A stretch of DNA of 64,000 nucleotides from Leptidea sinapis (GCF_905404315.1 NC_066312.1:8605001-8669000); one strand, 5' to 3'. Positions 20,120-31,112 are shown, numbered from the stretch's first letter. Numbers and translations: made by a program. Notes: generated from the sequence alone by a model not told the origin.

Positions 20120-20265
20120 ATTTTTAAATTGAAACCTAGCTAGATCGATTTCTCCTCCCCGAAACTACCTGTATACTTAATTTCATTAAAATCGTAGGAC
20201 CTGTTTCCAAGATTGAGATTATATACATGTATACAAAAAATGCTCGTTTAAAGGTACAAGATATG
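20120..20265 (+). repeat. Dispersed repeat, 'GCTCGTTTAAAGG' type
   Basis: AATTTCATTAAAATCGTAGG, TTATATACATGTATACAAAA and TGCTCGTTTAAAGGTACAAG resemble a widespread lepidopteran repeat from general knowledge. No second copy was found in this window. Confidence 0.35.
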
Positions 20266-20860
20266 TGTATTGTGACTCGGCAAAACGTCGACCTATTCTC
20301 AACCTAAGTGAGTAATAAAAAAAATGCGATTGCTAGCCAGCATCTTTCACAGAGCAAAATTTAAACAACTCAAAAGAAGGTGAGAAACATGAAAATCTGT
20401 AAACATTATCTAAATGGATTAACTGTGACAATCCAGTTATGCACTTATTGTGCCTCATAGATACCGTGCGTTATTTATAAATGCAATGTCAAAGAAGGTG
20501 TTAATCTAAGCGAGAATAAATGATTCAAAAAAATCCACAATTAATTCGAATGTATTATTTTTCATTTTTAGCGCTGTCATGACAAATCAAATCTCAATAA
20601 ATTCAGTCATGTGATCAAGTGAATGACACTTATGCATGTGATTTTTTGGGGTTTACTCCTTAAAAATCGATTTTCATATAAGGCGCCCGGTATGAGAAAA
20701 ATATGGAGAGTAAAACCTACTCATCAAATGCCATAGTAGCGTTTTTGGTGCGCATCATTTCTCGTGCACCCTTCACTTTCTTGTATTTTGAAGCATTATT
20801 ATATTATTAAATTGATTTATTATTATACATTCATAAAGTTAAGTGAAAATTCTATAAATT

Positions 20861-21564
20861 ATGGAAGAAAGTGGTGTAAATAATAGTGCCGGAAAATTTG
20901 AAAAGCACGTGGATACTAAGTAAGTTACAATTCATACATTAATATGACATGTATTGTGTTTATAAACATGTGTGCTTTGTATCTATTAAATACTAGCTGA
21001 CCCGACAGACGTTGTTCTGTATATATAAAATAAAATAATGTTTTTTATGAATTTGTCAATAATATATCATAACATCAAGAATTACTTCGTGAAATATGCA
21101 CCCTGCTGTCGTAATGAAATTGTTTCACAGCAGAACTGTCAAACCGTGCGTAAATAAATTCTCTCATAGAAGTTATGTATGGACACATCTCAGGAAAATC
21201 AAATTGTTGTTTTTATTTAATTCCGAACATTTTTTCATATTTATTTACCTTTAAAACCTTCCCTGGGCTGAGGACCAGCCATTCTCGAGTTTTAGCGAGA
21301 CTAACGAACAGCAATTAATTTTTATATATATAGATTGAATTATCAATATAGTTCATACAAATTTATATGAGCTTTGCACATAATGAAATGTTTAATTTAA
21401 TATGGAGAATATAGCGCATTTCACGCCAAATGGACAATTTTAAACCTAACCTATTATTTTATTTTTTTAATATCTATATTTTTTAAAGTTATTATGATTT
21501 ATTTTCTATTAACTATTTTTGTAGTTTCAGTTCTGATGATTCATTGAATGATTCGATAATATAA
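20861..21564 (+). CDS. Candidate two-exon small ORF, 32 residues
   Basis: Exon 1 (20861-20919) begins ATGGAAGAAAGTGGT and reads MEESGVNNSAGKFEKHVDT plus two bases, up to a strong donor ACTAA|GTAAGT. The intron ends TATTTTTGTAG at 21524. Exon 2 (21525-21564) completes the codon as N and reads FSSDDSLNDSII before TAA. The frame is kept exactly across the junction. A second acceptor 6 bases on (TTTCAG) would also keep it, dropping two residues. An AATAAA lies near 21,614. A 342-bp Helitron sits in the intron. The product is acidic, serine/aspartate-rich and hydrophilic, with no signal peptide. It resembles the N-terminal end of a longer protein; no family is recognised. A chance match is possible. 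Confidence 0.35.
20993..21334 (-). mobile_element. Helitron subfamily D, copy 2
   Basis: CTAG at 20993-20996 (read on the minus strand, flanked by T) and 5' TCTATATATATAAAAATTAA at 21,334 flanked by A. The terminal hairpin ACAGAACAACGTCTGT is perfect, 8 bases before CTAG. It lies wholly within the intron of the candidate ORF at 20861-21564. Confidence 0.85.
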
Positions 21565-21699
21565 TTATAATGATGTAATATTTCGCCAAATAGTCGTAAA
21601 AAATGTAAATATAATAAAAAAATATATATTCTTTAAGAATTTTTATTAATGCGTTTATTTACCCTTATATATTATGATGTCGATCTTTTTTGATTAATA

Positions 21700-22680
21700 C
21701 GCTTTTATTAGCGTCTGCTGTATGTCTGTTTGTAACCGACTCCATTGGACTTGATTTTGTTTAGTACCTGTTCAAAGACAATCGTTCTTGAAGAGTAAAC
21801 TCCAGTCGTGCGTCGGAGCTGACTCACACACTTTCTTTTTTATTTATACCATTTATCGAGATTGACACGTGACGAACCGATACTCCGTTGGTGGACGCTC
21901 TATATAGTAACATTAAAGGATATTTAGCACTAAAGCACAGTAGACATATGTACCACTACGAAAACTACCTACAAACGTTCGAAATGACACACTCACACAA
22001 ACATGCGCATCGACGAGGCCCCTAAGCGGTTTTCGCGGTCAAAACGAGTCGAGTGTCACGTTGTTATTTGTTTCCGCAATCTTTTTAAAAACGCCAGCGT
22101 ATTGCGTGGTATAAGTACGGCTATTTGAATTCGGCTCCATCTAAAGTTTTCATTTTTTAAACTATAAAGTAGTTATAGTATGTAAGAATGATTCATTGTT
22201 ATATTATTATTATATTTAGTAGGTATTCGTATTATAAGTCCGTAAGATTGATTATAATAAATTCGTGAACATAATTCACAATTTACACTAAGATGGCGGC
22301 TGCAAAAACTTATCAAGTTTTTCATTACGCGTGTCGTTTTCATGGTTTTCGAGGGTGCTGAAATAGATAGCGGTGTCAAAATGTAAATCCAAGATGGCGG
22401 CCGCATACAATCATCATATTAGTCTGAGTCGACTCCCAGACACAATTACCTACTTAATCAGTAACAAATTATTTTTATAATCGAGATATCTCAAGACATT
22501 TTTATAATCTAATGATTTCATTAGTATATCTCATAATCACGCACCGCTATCATCTTCAAGAAGGCGCATTCGTCTTCAAGCTAGCGGCCGCGCCGGTTGT
22601 GCGCACTGATCGACTTAAAACAACATGGCGGATATTAACACCGCGATGCTCTATCTTAATCCAAATGAATATTATCTAAT
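21700..22680. repeat. Long complex dispersed-repeat-like region
   Basis: Mixed composition: an AT-rich start with TTTTATTAGCGTCTGC and TGTAACCGACTCC (similar to TTTGTAACCGAACC at 43.34 kb), a CpG-rich middle (ACGAGTCGAGTGTCACG, 22,045) and three 'AAGATGGCGGC'-like motifs at 22,293, 22,391 and 22,625. I recognise parts as a recurrent lepidopteran repeat from general knowledge. No exon with a readable frame. Confidence 0.35.
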
Positions 22681-22719
22681 GTAAATAAGATCTAAATACT
22701 TATCTTCTGAACCAAAGGT

Positions 22720-22875
22720 CTAATAGTCAAGTTTTGAAGTGAAAACTTCTTTAATGGCGTTGAACACTTGTATACGCCGATGTTTATGAAATGTTAAACT
22801 CGCGTCAGGGCACGTGTCCTGATAGAAAATTCGTAAGACAGTCGTTGAAATTATGGATGAAAGGTCTCATTTCTC
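22720..22875 (+). repeat. R5-type dispersed repeat, second copy
   Basis: TTTTGAAGTGAAAACTTCTT, AATGTTAAACTCGCGTCAGG, CACGTGTCCTGAT and CAGTCGTTGAAATTATGGAT match 8,348-8,500. The right part (ACACTTCTGCCGGTACTCCC) appears at about 23,388, after 0.5 kb of other sequence with a repeated GTCGTTGAAATTATGGAT at 23,174. Confidence 0.6.
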
Positions 22876-23797
22876 TATTTTAACTTAATGGTCATTGGAG
22901 CAGTGGTTAAATCATAGTGATTACGAGGCTCGAATCCCAGCCGTGATATATTTTTACAGTTTAATTATTTATTTGGTTTTTAAGCTTTGTCATTAGCGAA
23001 TACTCTCTCTAAGGCGATAGTATATATATAGTATATATATGTACTTATTATAAGGTTTATTTTTTTTATTCTTTTATTGTGTTCTTACTTCTGCGACCAT
23101 AAACCTATTGTATGTGTTTTAGAGATTGGCGATGATGATGTTGGTAATCACATCGTCGCTGGTAATGAAAGAGTCGTTGAAATTATGGATAAAGGTTAAC
23201 TTTTCAGAGAGAAAGAGTTCTGAAGTGTTTTTTTTTACGTAATATAAATTGTCACTTTTGTGTACGATAGCGCAATAAATAAATATTGTATTTAACCACA
23301 TAAATGCTATTACATTTATATTTTAAAGAAAGCAATTCGTGCGAAATTATTTCCTAACCATTTCAAAATATTCATAATTCAAGTTTACACTTCTGCCGGT
23401 ACTCCCGGAGTGCAATCCGTATTTTTTTAGGTTAAGCGAAGCCCACCATCGAGTAATATAAAATAAATCTACAGTTTGTTTGTTCAAAATGGCAATCTCC
23501 TAAAGTAATTTACGACTTTTTTTTTAACTTTACAGAACATCGCATTCTTTAAGGACCATGTTCTTAATAATAATATATTATATTATTTATTTATTAAAAT
23601 TGTAAGTCCCCTAAAGTTATTAAACCGATCGCTTAGAACATTTTATTTCTGCGGTAGAGTTAGCGAATTAAAGAGGATTAAGTACTCCGAGCAAGTGCGA
23701 TCCGTAGGCGTTTTGTAAACGGCTCGCAATATTGTGCGTCGTATGTGGTGTTCTTTAAAAATCGTTGATTTACTTCCAGCAACACACCGACAGTAAT

Positions 23798-23928
23798 CTT
23801 CAGCTTTGGAGGGCCTACCAACACTGCGTCTTCCGTACGTGGTCGCCATTCGAGGACTTCACTGCCCCAATGGCCATCTGTCCGTCGAACTATGTGCCTT
23901 GCCACTGCCACTTCAATTTCGAAACCAT
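23798..23928 (-). pseudogene. RTE-clade LINE C-terminal relic
   Basis: The minus strand keeps, in two frames, residues MAVARHIVRRTDGHWGSEVL and LEWRPRTEDAVLVGPPKL, corresponding to the WxGHIARRxDGRWGxxVLEWRPR segment of the RTE tail. A frame change follows, so it is dead. Upstream plus-strand sequence to about 23,640 does not match. Confidence 0.65.
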
Positions 23929-24056
23929 CATATTATATAGGACTGAGCACAAATTTAAGAAGTATTAATATTAAAGCTTCATTGACAAAGAAGGTTTACT
24001 ATAGTATAGAAGATTATATACAGAATAATAATGCATGAAATTATATATAGTACCTA

Positions 24057-24430
24057 CTAGCTGACCCGACACACGTTGTTCTGTAGATAATAAAAACAAT
24101 ACTGTTTTATAGCAATTTGCCAATAATAATATTTCAAAATATCAAGAATTATTTCGTAAGAAATGCTCCCTGTTGTTATATTGAAATTGTTTCACAGTGG
24201 AATTGTCAAACCGTGTGTCACTTAATTCTCTCATAGAAAATGAGAAATATGTCCAAAAACAAATGTTGAAAGTAAAAATTGTTATGGGTCCCAAATCGAA
24301 ATAAAAACTATCCTATCTCTCAAGTTGGACTAAACTGCACTCCATGAAGTAATCCCCATTAAAATCCGTTCATTAGTTTAGGAGTCCATCGCGGGCAAAC
24401 AACGTGTCACGTAATTTATATATATTAAGA
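24057..24430 (-). mobile_element. Helitron subfamily A, copy 2
   Basis: CTAG at 24057-24060 (minus-strand 3' end) and A^TCTTAATATATATAAATT at the right end. Contains TCAAACCGTGTGTCACTTAA and GAGTCCATCGCGGGCAAACA, matching 2,944-3,311 inverted. The hairpin ACAGAACAACGTGTGTCGGG has one mismatch. Confidence 0.8.
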
Positions 24431-24469
24431 TTATTAAAATATAAATAAATATATATTTTTTTTGTATAT

Positions 24470-25390
24470 TGAGTAGGCTAGGTAGTTTTATTCTTATATG
24501 ATTGAAACGATGGTCTGAGAGCTTCTTACTAGTTCTTCTCCCCATGTCATAGCCCCTTAACTAATGTCGCTTCATGAGGTTTAAGACGTGTTGTAGCAAT
24601 ATGTGATTATTGTCACTCCCAATGGTATTCTATTGTGTAGTATAAAGTGGATTATATAAAAGATAAACATCAATAGTAAGTATTGCAGTGTTTTTATTAG
24701 TCGCTGATTGCTTTGCGTGTGTGGCAATTATTTGTAACTCAAACACATGCAATTTTCAAATGTTTCAAATCATATATTTATTCTTGGAAGATATAAGTAG
24801 GCTGTGGAAAATCGTACTTTGTTACATGCACGTCTAGATTCTTATTAATGTGTTATGTTTAAACTACTTCTAAAAAGGACAAGTAAGTTTTTATGGTATA
24901 TATATAGGTCACAGCTAGATAATTTAAACACTGATATGGAAAAAACACTGTTTATATGTTTTACCTTTGAGGGCGGATTAAAGTAAGCTCTAAAGAATCA
25001 TTAAAAGCTAAATTTAAAGAAATAAACATCTTGACTGTTGCCACTCTATATATTCTTGATAATGTTATGTGTGTACACAGGCACATAGGTGAATTTCCTA
25101 GAAACTGTCATAACCGTAATGTTAACACGAGGAACAAACTTAATAATAAAATAAACTTATAATGCCTACTACTCGGCTACAACCCACAGGCTATTTAATA
25201 CTAATTATAAATTAATAGCCGAATTAAATCGTCAAGCTATTAGATTATTATTTCTAAATTATATTTGGTTTGTTTAAAATCAACCTCATCCTTGATCATA
25301 AACACTTTATTTATCAGTAGCAAGTACTATCATGTATATGACGAAATTTAATTTTTGTATTATTGCCCTATCGCAAACAATTACTGTAAT
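24470..25390. other. AT-rich stretch, no gene seen
   Basis: About 0.9 kb without a recognisable coding segment, RNA gene or repeat end. Confidence 0.4.
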
Positions 25391-25393
25391 TAT

Positions 25394-25645
25394 TTAACAA
25401 AAAAAGATAGACTTCAGAATTATTACAATTATTTTATATGAAAAAATTAACACTTCAGAAAAATCAATTTCATCCATATTTTCAACAACTTTTTCACCAT
25501 CATCACTGCCCGCAGCATCATCGCCAATGGAAGGCAGTAAAAGTAGGAAACGACCAATTTTAATTCGAATGTATTTAAATGTACCGATATAATGTATACT
25601 AAATATTAGGTATATTAGTCTTGCCATAAATACTAAAACAAACAA
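25394..25645 (-). pseudogene. Open frame with an acidic segment, origin unclear
   Basis: The minus strand has 83 codons. The middle reads SIGDDAAGSDDGEKVVENMD, an acidic stretch of more even codon composition than the flanks, which are AT-rich chance sequence. Acidic D/E-rich segments occur in the N-termini of piggyBac-like transposases, but no catalytic motif is present to confirm this. It lies beside the inverted structure centred near 25,730. A degraded transposase or gene fragment is possible. Confidence 0.2.
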
Positions 25646-25858
25646 AAAATAACTATTATAAATAACATTTATTACTTTTATAGTGTAATAATAAGCTTTT
25701 ATATTCTAAATTGTTTATATTTATGTATTACACTGTAAAAGTAAACAAATGCACTGTAAAAACACTGTAAGACACTGCACAGTGTAAAAGTAATAAATGT
25801 TAGTTGCAATAGAAAATTTTTCTTTTTTCTTTGTTTCAGTATTTATGGCCAGAGTAAG
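25611..25858. mobile_element. Inverted-repeat element around 25.73 kb
   Basis: TAACATTTATTACTTTTA (25663-25680) is mirrored by TAAAAGTAATAAATGTTA (about 25785-25802). Outside these arms the resemblance goes on: the minus strand reads TTTTAGTATTTATGGCAAGA and the plus strand TTTCAGTATTTATGGCCAGA. The centre holds several CACTGTAAAA-type motifs. This is a diverged inverted duplication or MITE of about 250 bp. Confidence 0.55.
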
Positions 25859-25875
25859 TATATGTCCATAGACAG

Positions 25876-26148
25876 TATCGGCCTAACAAATAAAATTGGC
25901 ATAGAGTTATAAATAAGCATATTCCATATGTTAATAAATAAACGAATATGTAAAATGTTTACAAATAGACATTTTGCTTACGATTGGATTTTTCGGACGT
26001 ATAACGTTTCCCGCGTTTATTTACAAGGCAACTTGTCATTCGGAAAACTTTAGAATTATCATTGTATTGACAGTGTTGTCAACGATATTGTAAACATGTA
26101 GTTTATCCTCAGTTATAACTTTATACCAAGTTTATTTGTAAGGCCGTA
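25876..26148. mobile_element. MITE with long TIRs, copy 1
   Basis: The left end (TATCGGCCTAACAAATAAAA, TTGGCATAGAGTTATAAATA) and the reverse complement of the right end (TACGGCCTTACAAATAAACT, TTGGTATAAAGTTATAACTG) match well over about 45 bases. The second copy at 40,089-40,913 has the same ends. No coding capacity. Confidence 0.65.
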
Positions 26149-26691
26149 TACATATAGCTCATGGGAAGCGTTCGGTGATGATAACGCGAATGATTTGGTA
26201 CTCAAAGCGCCTAAAAAAGTTTTCACTTGAAAAAGAATTATTGCCTTATTTTCAACGGTAAATTGGATCGTGAAATCGTGAAAGTAAAAATAATGCAAGC
26301 GACTCGACTGAAGTGTGAGTTTTATTAATGTGTAGTGTTGAGTTAATTTGAATAAAGTAGGTGCGAGCGCGCTCTTGCCACCCTCCTAATGTTAACCCTC
26401 ACGGATTTGGTCAAGGTCATGTCGGCGGGAAGGTTAAATCCTATTTCATGTTTACCCACTTCCGTTTTGTACATTTGCTTAAAATGCAACTAAGTTATTT
26501 TTATAGTTTGAAAATCAAAACAAAACTAGTTATGGAGCTACAGCCTCTGAAACGATTAAAGTAATATCAGTTTTTTAACTGTTTGAACACTTTATTTGTT
26601 GTAATATACTTTGATAGTTTTCTGGCTTTTAAAGTCCTAAGAAAATGATAGCCTTAGGTTGTGTGCACACGACAAATATGCAAAATAAAGT

Positions 26692-27260
26692 ATTGTGTGG
26701 TTTTATGAAACCACGGTAAAACTGAAATCTCTTTTTCACATTATATACATTTAACTAAAAATTTTTGGAATAATATTCCATTTAGGGTATAAAAATCGCT
26801 TTATCAATCTTAATTTTATACTGGGAAATAATAAAAGTAGACTAAGTCTCCAACTAATATTTTTATTGAACTCTGTGTCTTAGCCCTGGTTAAAAATATT
26901 GATTCAAAAGGATTAAAAAAGATAAAATTTGAATACTTTTGAATACTTTCAATTCTTTTTCATGTATATATAGACATAGTTTCAACCAACATTTTTAATC
27001 AGGGAGAGTAGTAGAGAGTGGAGCACTGGCACAAATAAGTTATAGATTTACCCCCTTATTCATAATGGTCCGCTTATTTAAAACAGCCGATAAGGAGTGT
27101 TTTTTCTCATTCTGACTTAGGTCAAAGAAGAAGACAGAGTGAGAATTAGCAATGCTTTGAGTTAGCAGACTATTATGAAGAAGGGGGATAGTCTATACAC
27201 TACACGGTCAGCTGCTGCGATCTATAGGCGCCGCCCGACCGTCACGCGAAAAGTTTCACT
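26692..27260 (+). repeat. Repeat shared with 37.4-37.7 kb, interrupted by a MITE
   Basis: ATTGTGTGGTTTTATGAAAC, TTCACATTATATACATTTAA, CACTGGCACAAATAAG and ACTACACGGTCAGCTGCTGC align in order with 37,401-37,680. The copy here is longer because of a MITE at 27,051-27,187 and other additions between 26,770 and 26,990. Confidence 0.6.
27051..27187 (-). mobile_element. MITE 'CCCCCTTATTCATAAT', copy 1
   Basis: CCCCCTTATTCATAATGGTC at the left is the inverse of the right end CTATTATGAAGAAGGGGG with a few differences. The whole 137 bp is the reverse complement, with scattered changes, of the copy at 28,059-28,196. Flanks are TTA on the left and ATA on the right, roughly fitting a 3-base PIF/Harbinger-type duplication. 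It interrupts the repeat at 26,692-27,260. Confidence 0.8.
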
Positions 27261-27952
27261 TTAATAATTAAGTAACGATTTTTAAAAGAATTGTTAAAAG
27301 TATTTATGTGGTTAATTAGCTTACTTTAACATAAATGACTGCTCTCAGGCTATGAAATAATATTTTTATTTTAATGAAATTATATTAAACATAAGTTGAA
27401 ACAGCAACCAATTTTTAACATACTTCGAGAGAGGCGTGACAATGAATCATGGTTTTTACAAATCTTTTTTGTATTCATGGGATTTTTCAGTTTTGCCATA
27501 AAAATGTATATAAATTTTACAAACAAAACACTGGAGTTTCATATTCAAATTATCCAGGTTAATACACATCATAATGATAATAAAATTTCATACGTGACAA
27601 GCCAATTAAAATATTCCAACTCTTCCAACTCTTTTCAAGCGTTCTCACTCGTAATGATTTTAATTATTATACCATAGATATAATTGTGAATGTGGAACAG
27701 TGCCACTAGCTCACCAATTAGCATCACTTGTCAACTGCTTACACTCAGCGCTCCGTGTAAAACATGTTTTAAATTAAATTATACGATATTTTACGGACTG
27801 TGTTGTGATGCAAATAATATTCGGCTTATGAGAATGTTCTACAACGTTATTCATAAAACTATAATAATAATTCTCATTTTAGCGTTTTACATTCGTGCTC
27901 TCTTTTAAACTGAGTACTAATTGCTTGATACAATGAAAGAGTAGATCTAATG

Positions 27953-28045
27953 TTATGTTATCACCACCATTCACTTTCTCGTGCAACACCAGAGGAATCT
28001 CAGGACGTATCGATGTCGTATCGCCCTGGAAATATCGCGCATGAT
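27953..28045 (-). repeat. LINE 3' fragment
   Basis: TTATCACCACCATTCACTTT, CAACACCAGAGGAATCTCAG and GATGTCGTATCGCCCTGGAA are the LINE 3' UTR and ORF end on the minus strand, with an internal deletion. It ends about 15 bases before the MITE at 28,059. Confidence 0.6.
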
Positions 28046-28058
28046 GCGAGGATATTTA

Positions 28059-28196
28059 CCCCCTTATTCATAATAGTCTGCTAACTTAAAGCATTGCTAA
28101 TTCTCACTCTGTCTTCTTCTATTGACCTGAGTCAGAATGAGAAAAAATACTCCTAAGCGGCTGTTTAAAGTTAGCGGACCATTATGAATAAGGGGG
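28059..28196 (+). mobile_element. MITE 'CCCCCTTATTCATAAT', copy 2
   Basis: 138 bp with TIRs CCCCCTTATTCATAATAGTC and (inverted) CCCCCTTATTCATAATGGTC, 18 of 20 identical. TTA flanks both ends (ATTTA|CCCCC ... GGGGG|TTAG), so the target duplication is TTA. It has opposite orientation to copy 1, 0.9 kb away. Confidence 0.85.
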
Positions 28197-28779
28197 TTAG
28201 TGTTTATACCAATGACGTTCGATTCATATAGACAATGCACCTCATACAAAATCAAAGCCGAAATATGGCACATACCACAAATGACACCATAATAACCTTC
28301 GACTGCTATGTCTATACATTTCTGATTGTGTCCTTTCATCTGTCCCATTCTGTCAAGCGGGTCTTGTCTGGGGACTTGTCATTAATATTGTACCATATTT
28401 AATGAAAAAATATTAGTTTTATCAAATTACTTCCGCTTTTTGCATATCAATCTTATATAATAAAATAACCTTACCGATGATAACTCACACTATCTTTTTT
28501 TGAGTCGTTAATGTATTATTTAAGCACTTCTTATAGCACACTTAGGCTTGTTGATTGACACACAGTTGACACGCGACTAGGGAGAAAAGTGTGCTTACAT
28601 TGTCTTTAAGCACACTTTTGCCGTTCCATTATCAGACTGCGAATTATATGTCCATATGTATAGAACGTCATTGGTTTATACCGATGCATAAAATGTGTGT
28701 TAATGATCATGACACTCTCAGTCCCCTTATCGCGTTCGCCTGTCGCTTGCACGCTTAATCGCGAATTTAATAGCCAATA

Positions 28780-29060
28780 CAGCACATTAGTTCGTGGCGA
28801 GCTCGTGGTTGTCCATTGTTGATTTGGTATTTAACACGACAGCAAGTAAAACGCAGTCTTACAAATACATGGTATAATTTTTTGCAATAATCGTTATAAT
28901 CATAATGGTACTCACTAGCCCTATGATTATGTAATAAGAACGTGGTGATCCCGGCATGCGCGTGCGGCACAACCGCCTCGCTCGATAGTTCTTCCCTGAA
29001 TGTTAGGTGCTCGCTGGTTTCCCGCTCTCGCCCGCACTCGAACCGCACTTTGACGTGTAC
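28780..29060 (-). repeat. GC-rich repeat with a conserved ATG, copy 2
   Basis: Reverse-complement partner of 9,965-10,330. On the minus strand GC-rich DNA (GAGCGAGGCGGTTGTGCCGC) leads to TTTGTAAGACTGCGTTTTAC and CAACAATGGACAACCACGAG. The frame from that ATG stops after 8 codons. A longer minus-strand frame through 28,767-29,147 exists, but the other copy does not keep it, so it is probably not coding. Confidence 0.5.
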
Positions 29061-29398
29061 CGAACTACAATACATTTGTGAGTACTTAATGGTCCGCAAT
29101 AGCTTTTGTCTAAGTTGGAATACAGATGAAATGATACGACCAACCATTTTTTATTGAATAGTGGATTTTCGTCTCTTCTCAATTCAATATACAAACCAGA
29201 TATTTGAAAGTTCCATTATTTACTACACGAAATATAATTACAATTAAAAATTTCCCGATGCGGAAACGTATAAAAATTTCAGCGAAGATTAAGTCCCATA
29301 CAATAGATTGATACTTATTTCGCACGGAAAATTCTTGGATCAAAGTCAATAGAAATGGAGTCAATTTATCATATTAACTCTGAATAATCACTACAATG

Positions 29399-29439
29399 AC
29401 GTGACGGTGTGATGATGTAGTATCATCACACCGTCACGT
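29399..29439. repeat. Perfect 18-bp palindromic hairpin, 5-nt loop
   Basis: ACGTGACGGTGTGATGAT (29399-29416) and ATCATCACACCGTCACGT (29422-29439) are exact reverse complements around GTAGT. The arms are far richer in GC than the surroundings. No promoter or coding context explains it. Confidence 0.85.
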
Positions 29440-30033
29440 TATAATATGACGATACAATAACATGATCTCAGTTTAACTCTAAGGACTGGTAGTTTACTAC
29501 ATCGGGGATAATAAATACGTAAGCCGTTCACGTAAAAAGGTCAATGTCACATCAAAATAAAAACACCGCAATGCGGTCTAAGGATTGGAAAGGAAAAATA
29601 ATGATATCATTAAGATGCACATATAAAACATAAATTTTTTTAAGGCACATTCTTTCTAATCTGTTTTATGCCTAATTCCAACAATCTTGCATCAACGTTT
29701 GGGGAATATATTACTATATTCTCAAACGGAAAATAATAAACCTTATGAACAGATGCTCGTAAAATAATATTAGCTTTGATGATATCAATAATGTAAAAAA
29801 AAACTAAAAAAATATTGCTTCCGTAATTATTTGTTATTATACTATAAACATACCAGGCAGAAATTGATTGAAACAAACATAAAAATTGTTATATTATAGA
29901 TTTTTATTTTTTTATTTATCACAAACTTTTAAAACTATTGCAATATTTGTAGGGAACTCTCCTTTTTTGGAATTTACTTTCTGTAACGAATGTGTGTTAT
30001 GTTCGGTTCACTTCCGTACAGGCGTCAAGATCC

Positions 30034-30492
30034 TTAAGGCGACACTAAATGCCGGCGACCTTGAGCGATATGAGTTCACGGCTCCTATGTAACAAAGCCA
30101 ATTTTTTTAAAAATTCTTGTGTCAAAAATTTAACATTTTAACAGGCGCAAACAGTTTAATTGCTTACAATCCTCATTATTGATTACTAATCTTAATAAAT
30201 GTAGCAACACAAAAAAGTAAAAGCTATAAGAACAACTTTTATGAGAGCAGTATACTAAACAAATGCATCATGCCGAGAAGAAACTTGTTTAACTGCAAAC
30301 AAAACTGGTAGTTCATAATAGCTCTAGAGTGTTAAGTTTAACTAACAGCAAGCATTAGCAACCTACAAGTAAGACTTAAGGGTATGTGTAACAGGATAAA
30401 GTAGTGTTTATAGTTCCAAATGCTATATTTTCACCACAAAACTTGTCTAAAAACACCTTGTTTGCGTGTTTTCTGCTTACTCTTCGCCTTAA
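30034..30492 (-). mobile_element. TTAA-flanked MITE, copy 2, full length
   Basis: 459 bp with TTAAGGCGACACTAAATGCC at the left and CTTACTCTTCGCCTTAA at the right. It is the reverse complement of 51,426-51,872 from end to end, more diverged inside. The ends share only TTAAGGCGA as an inverted repeat. Flanking TTAA on both sides fits piggyBac-type integration. Confidence 0.85.
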
Positions 30493-30669
30493 GTATAAAC
30501 TGATATACAGCTCCCATACTATCGTAATTCCATAAGAGAAGCGAGAGTGGTGAGTTCCTATCAATAGGAGTACTTGTAACAGTTGTATAGTGTCCAGCAA
30601 TATCCATATAATAATAAAAAAATATATAGATAATAACAGTAGTTAGACATAATTTATGTTAGTATCAAT

Positions 30670-30880
30670 AAATCATTGAGTTCTGTAGACTACTTCACAA
30701 TTACGTACGTATGGCTCCCGATCTGCGATACATCCACCCTCTGTAAGCGCTCGGCGCGGATTGATAATAATTTGATAAATGATAGAGTGGCGACTGGCGA
30801 GTGGCAGCCACAGAGTACATTATATAATATGTGGCGGCGTGGCAGACACAGCGCATTTTTCTGTAATAAAGTTAATTATA
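30670..30880 (+). other. GC-richer island, no assigned function
   Basis: ATGGCTCCCGATCTGCGATA, CTGTAAGCGCTCGGCGCGGA and GTGGCGGCGTGGCAGACACA stand out from AT-rich flanks. A 71-codon frame runs through it (CDTSTLCKRSARIDNN in the middle), but it has no known motif or splice context. It could be an old exon, a promoter or part of an unrecognised repeat. Confidence 0.2.
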
Positions 30881-31112
30881 ATATTAATTAACAATAATAT
30901 TCTACTTAACTAATGTAAATAAAAACTTTAAAACAAATGTGATTGTTTGTGTAGTGTTGTAGAAACTACAGAAATATTACAACACAATATCTTGTCAAAC
31001 ATTCGATATTCATTCATAATTTTCTCAATAATGTTTAGGTATACCATAAAAGTAACATAACAACCTAAAGTACATTATTTTTAGTACGGAGTGTACTGAT
31101 TCTATAGTATTA

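Noticed and set aside
22895..22950. Possible tRNA gene (GAGGCTCGAATCCCAGC)
   Set aside because: Only a B-box-like part can be read; no acceptor or anticodon stem forms.
28767..29147. 126-codon minus-strand frame, the second of the two longest
   Set aside because: It runs through a GC-rich repeat whose partner at 10 kb does not keep the frame, and has no recognisable domain; stop codons are rarer there because of composition.
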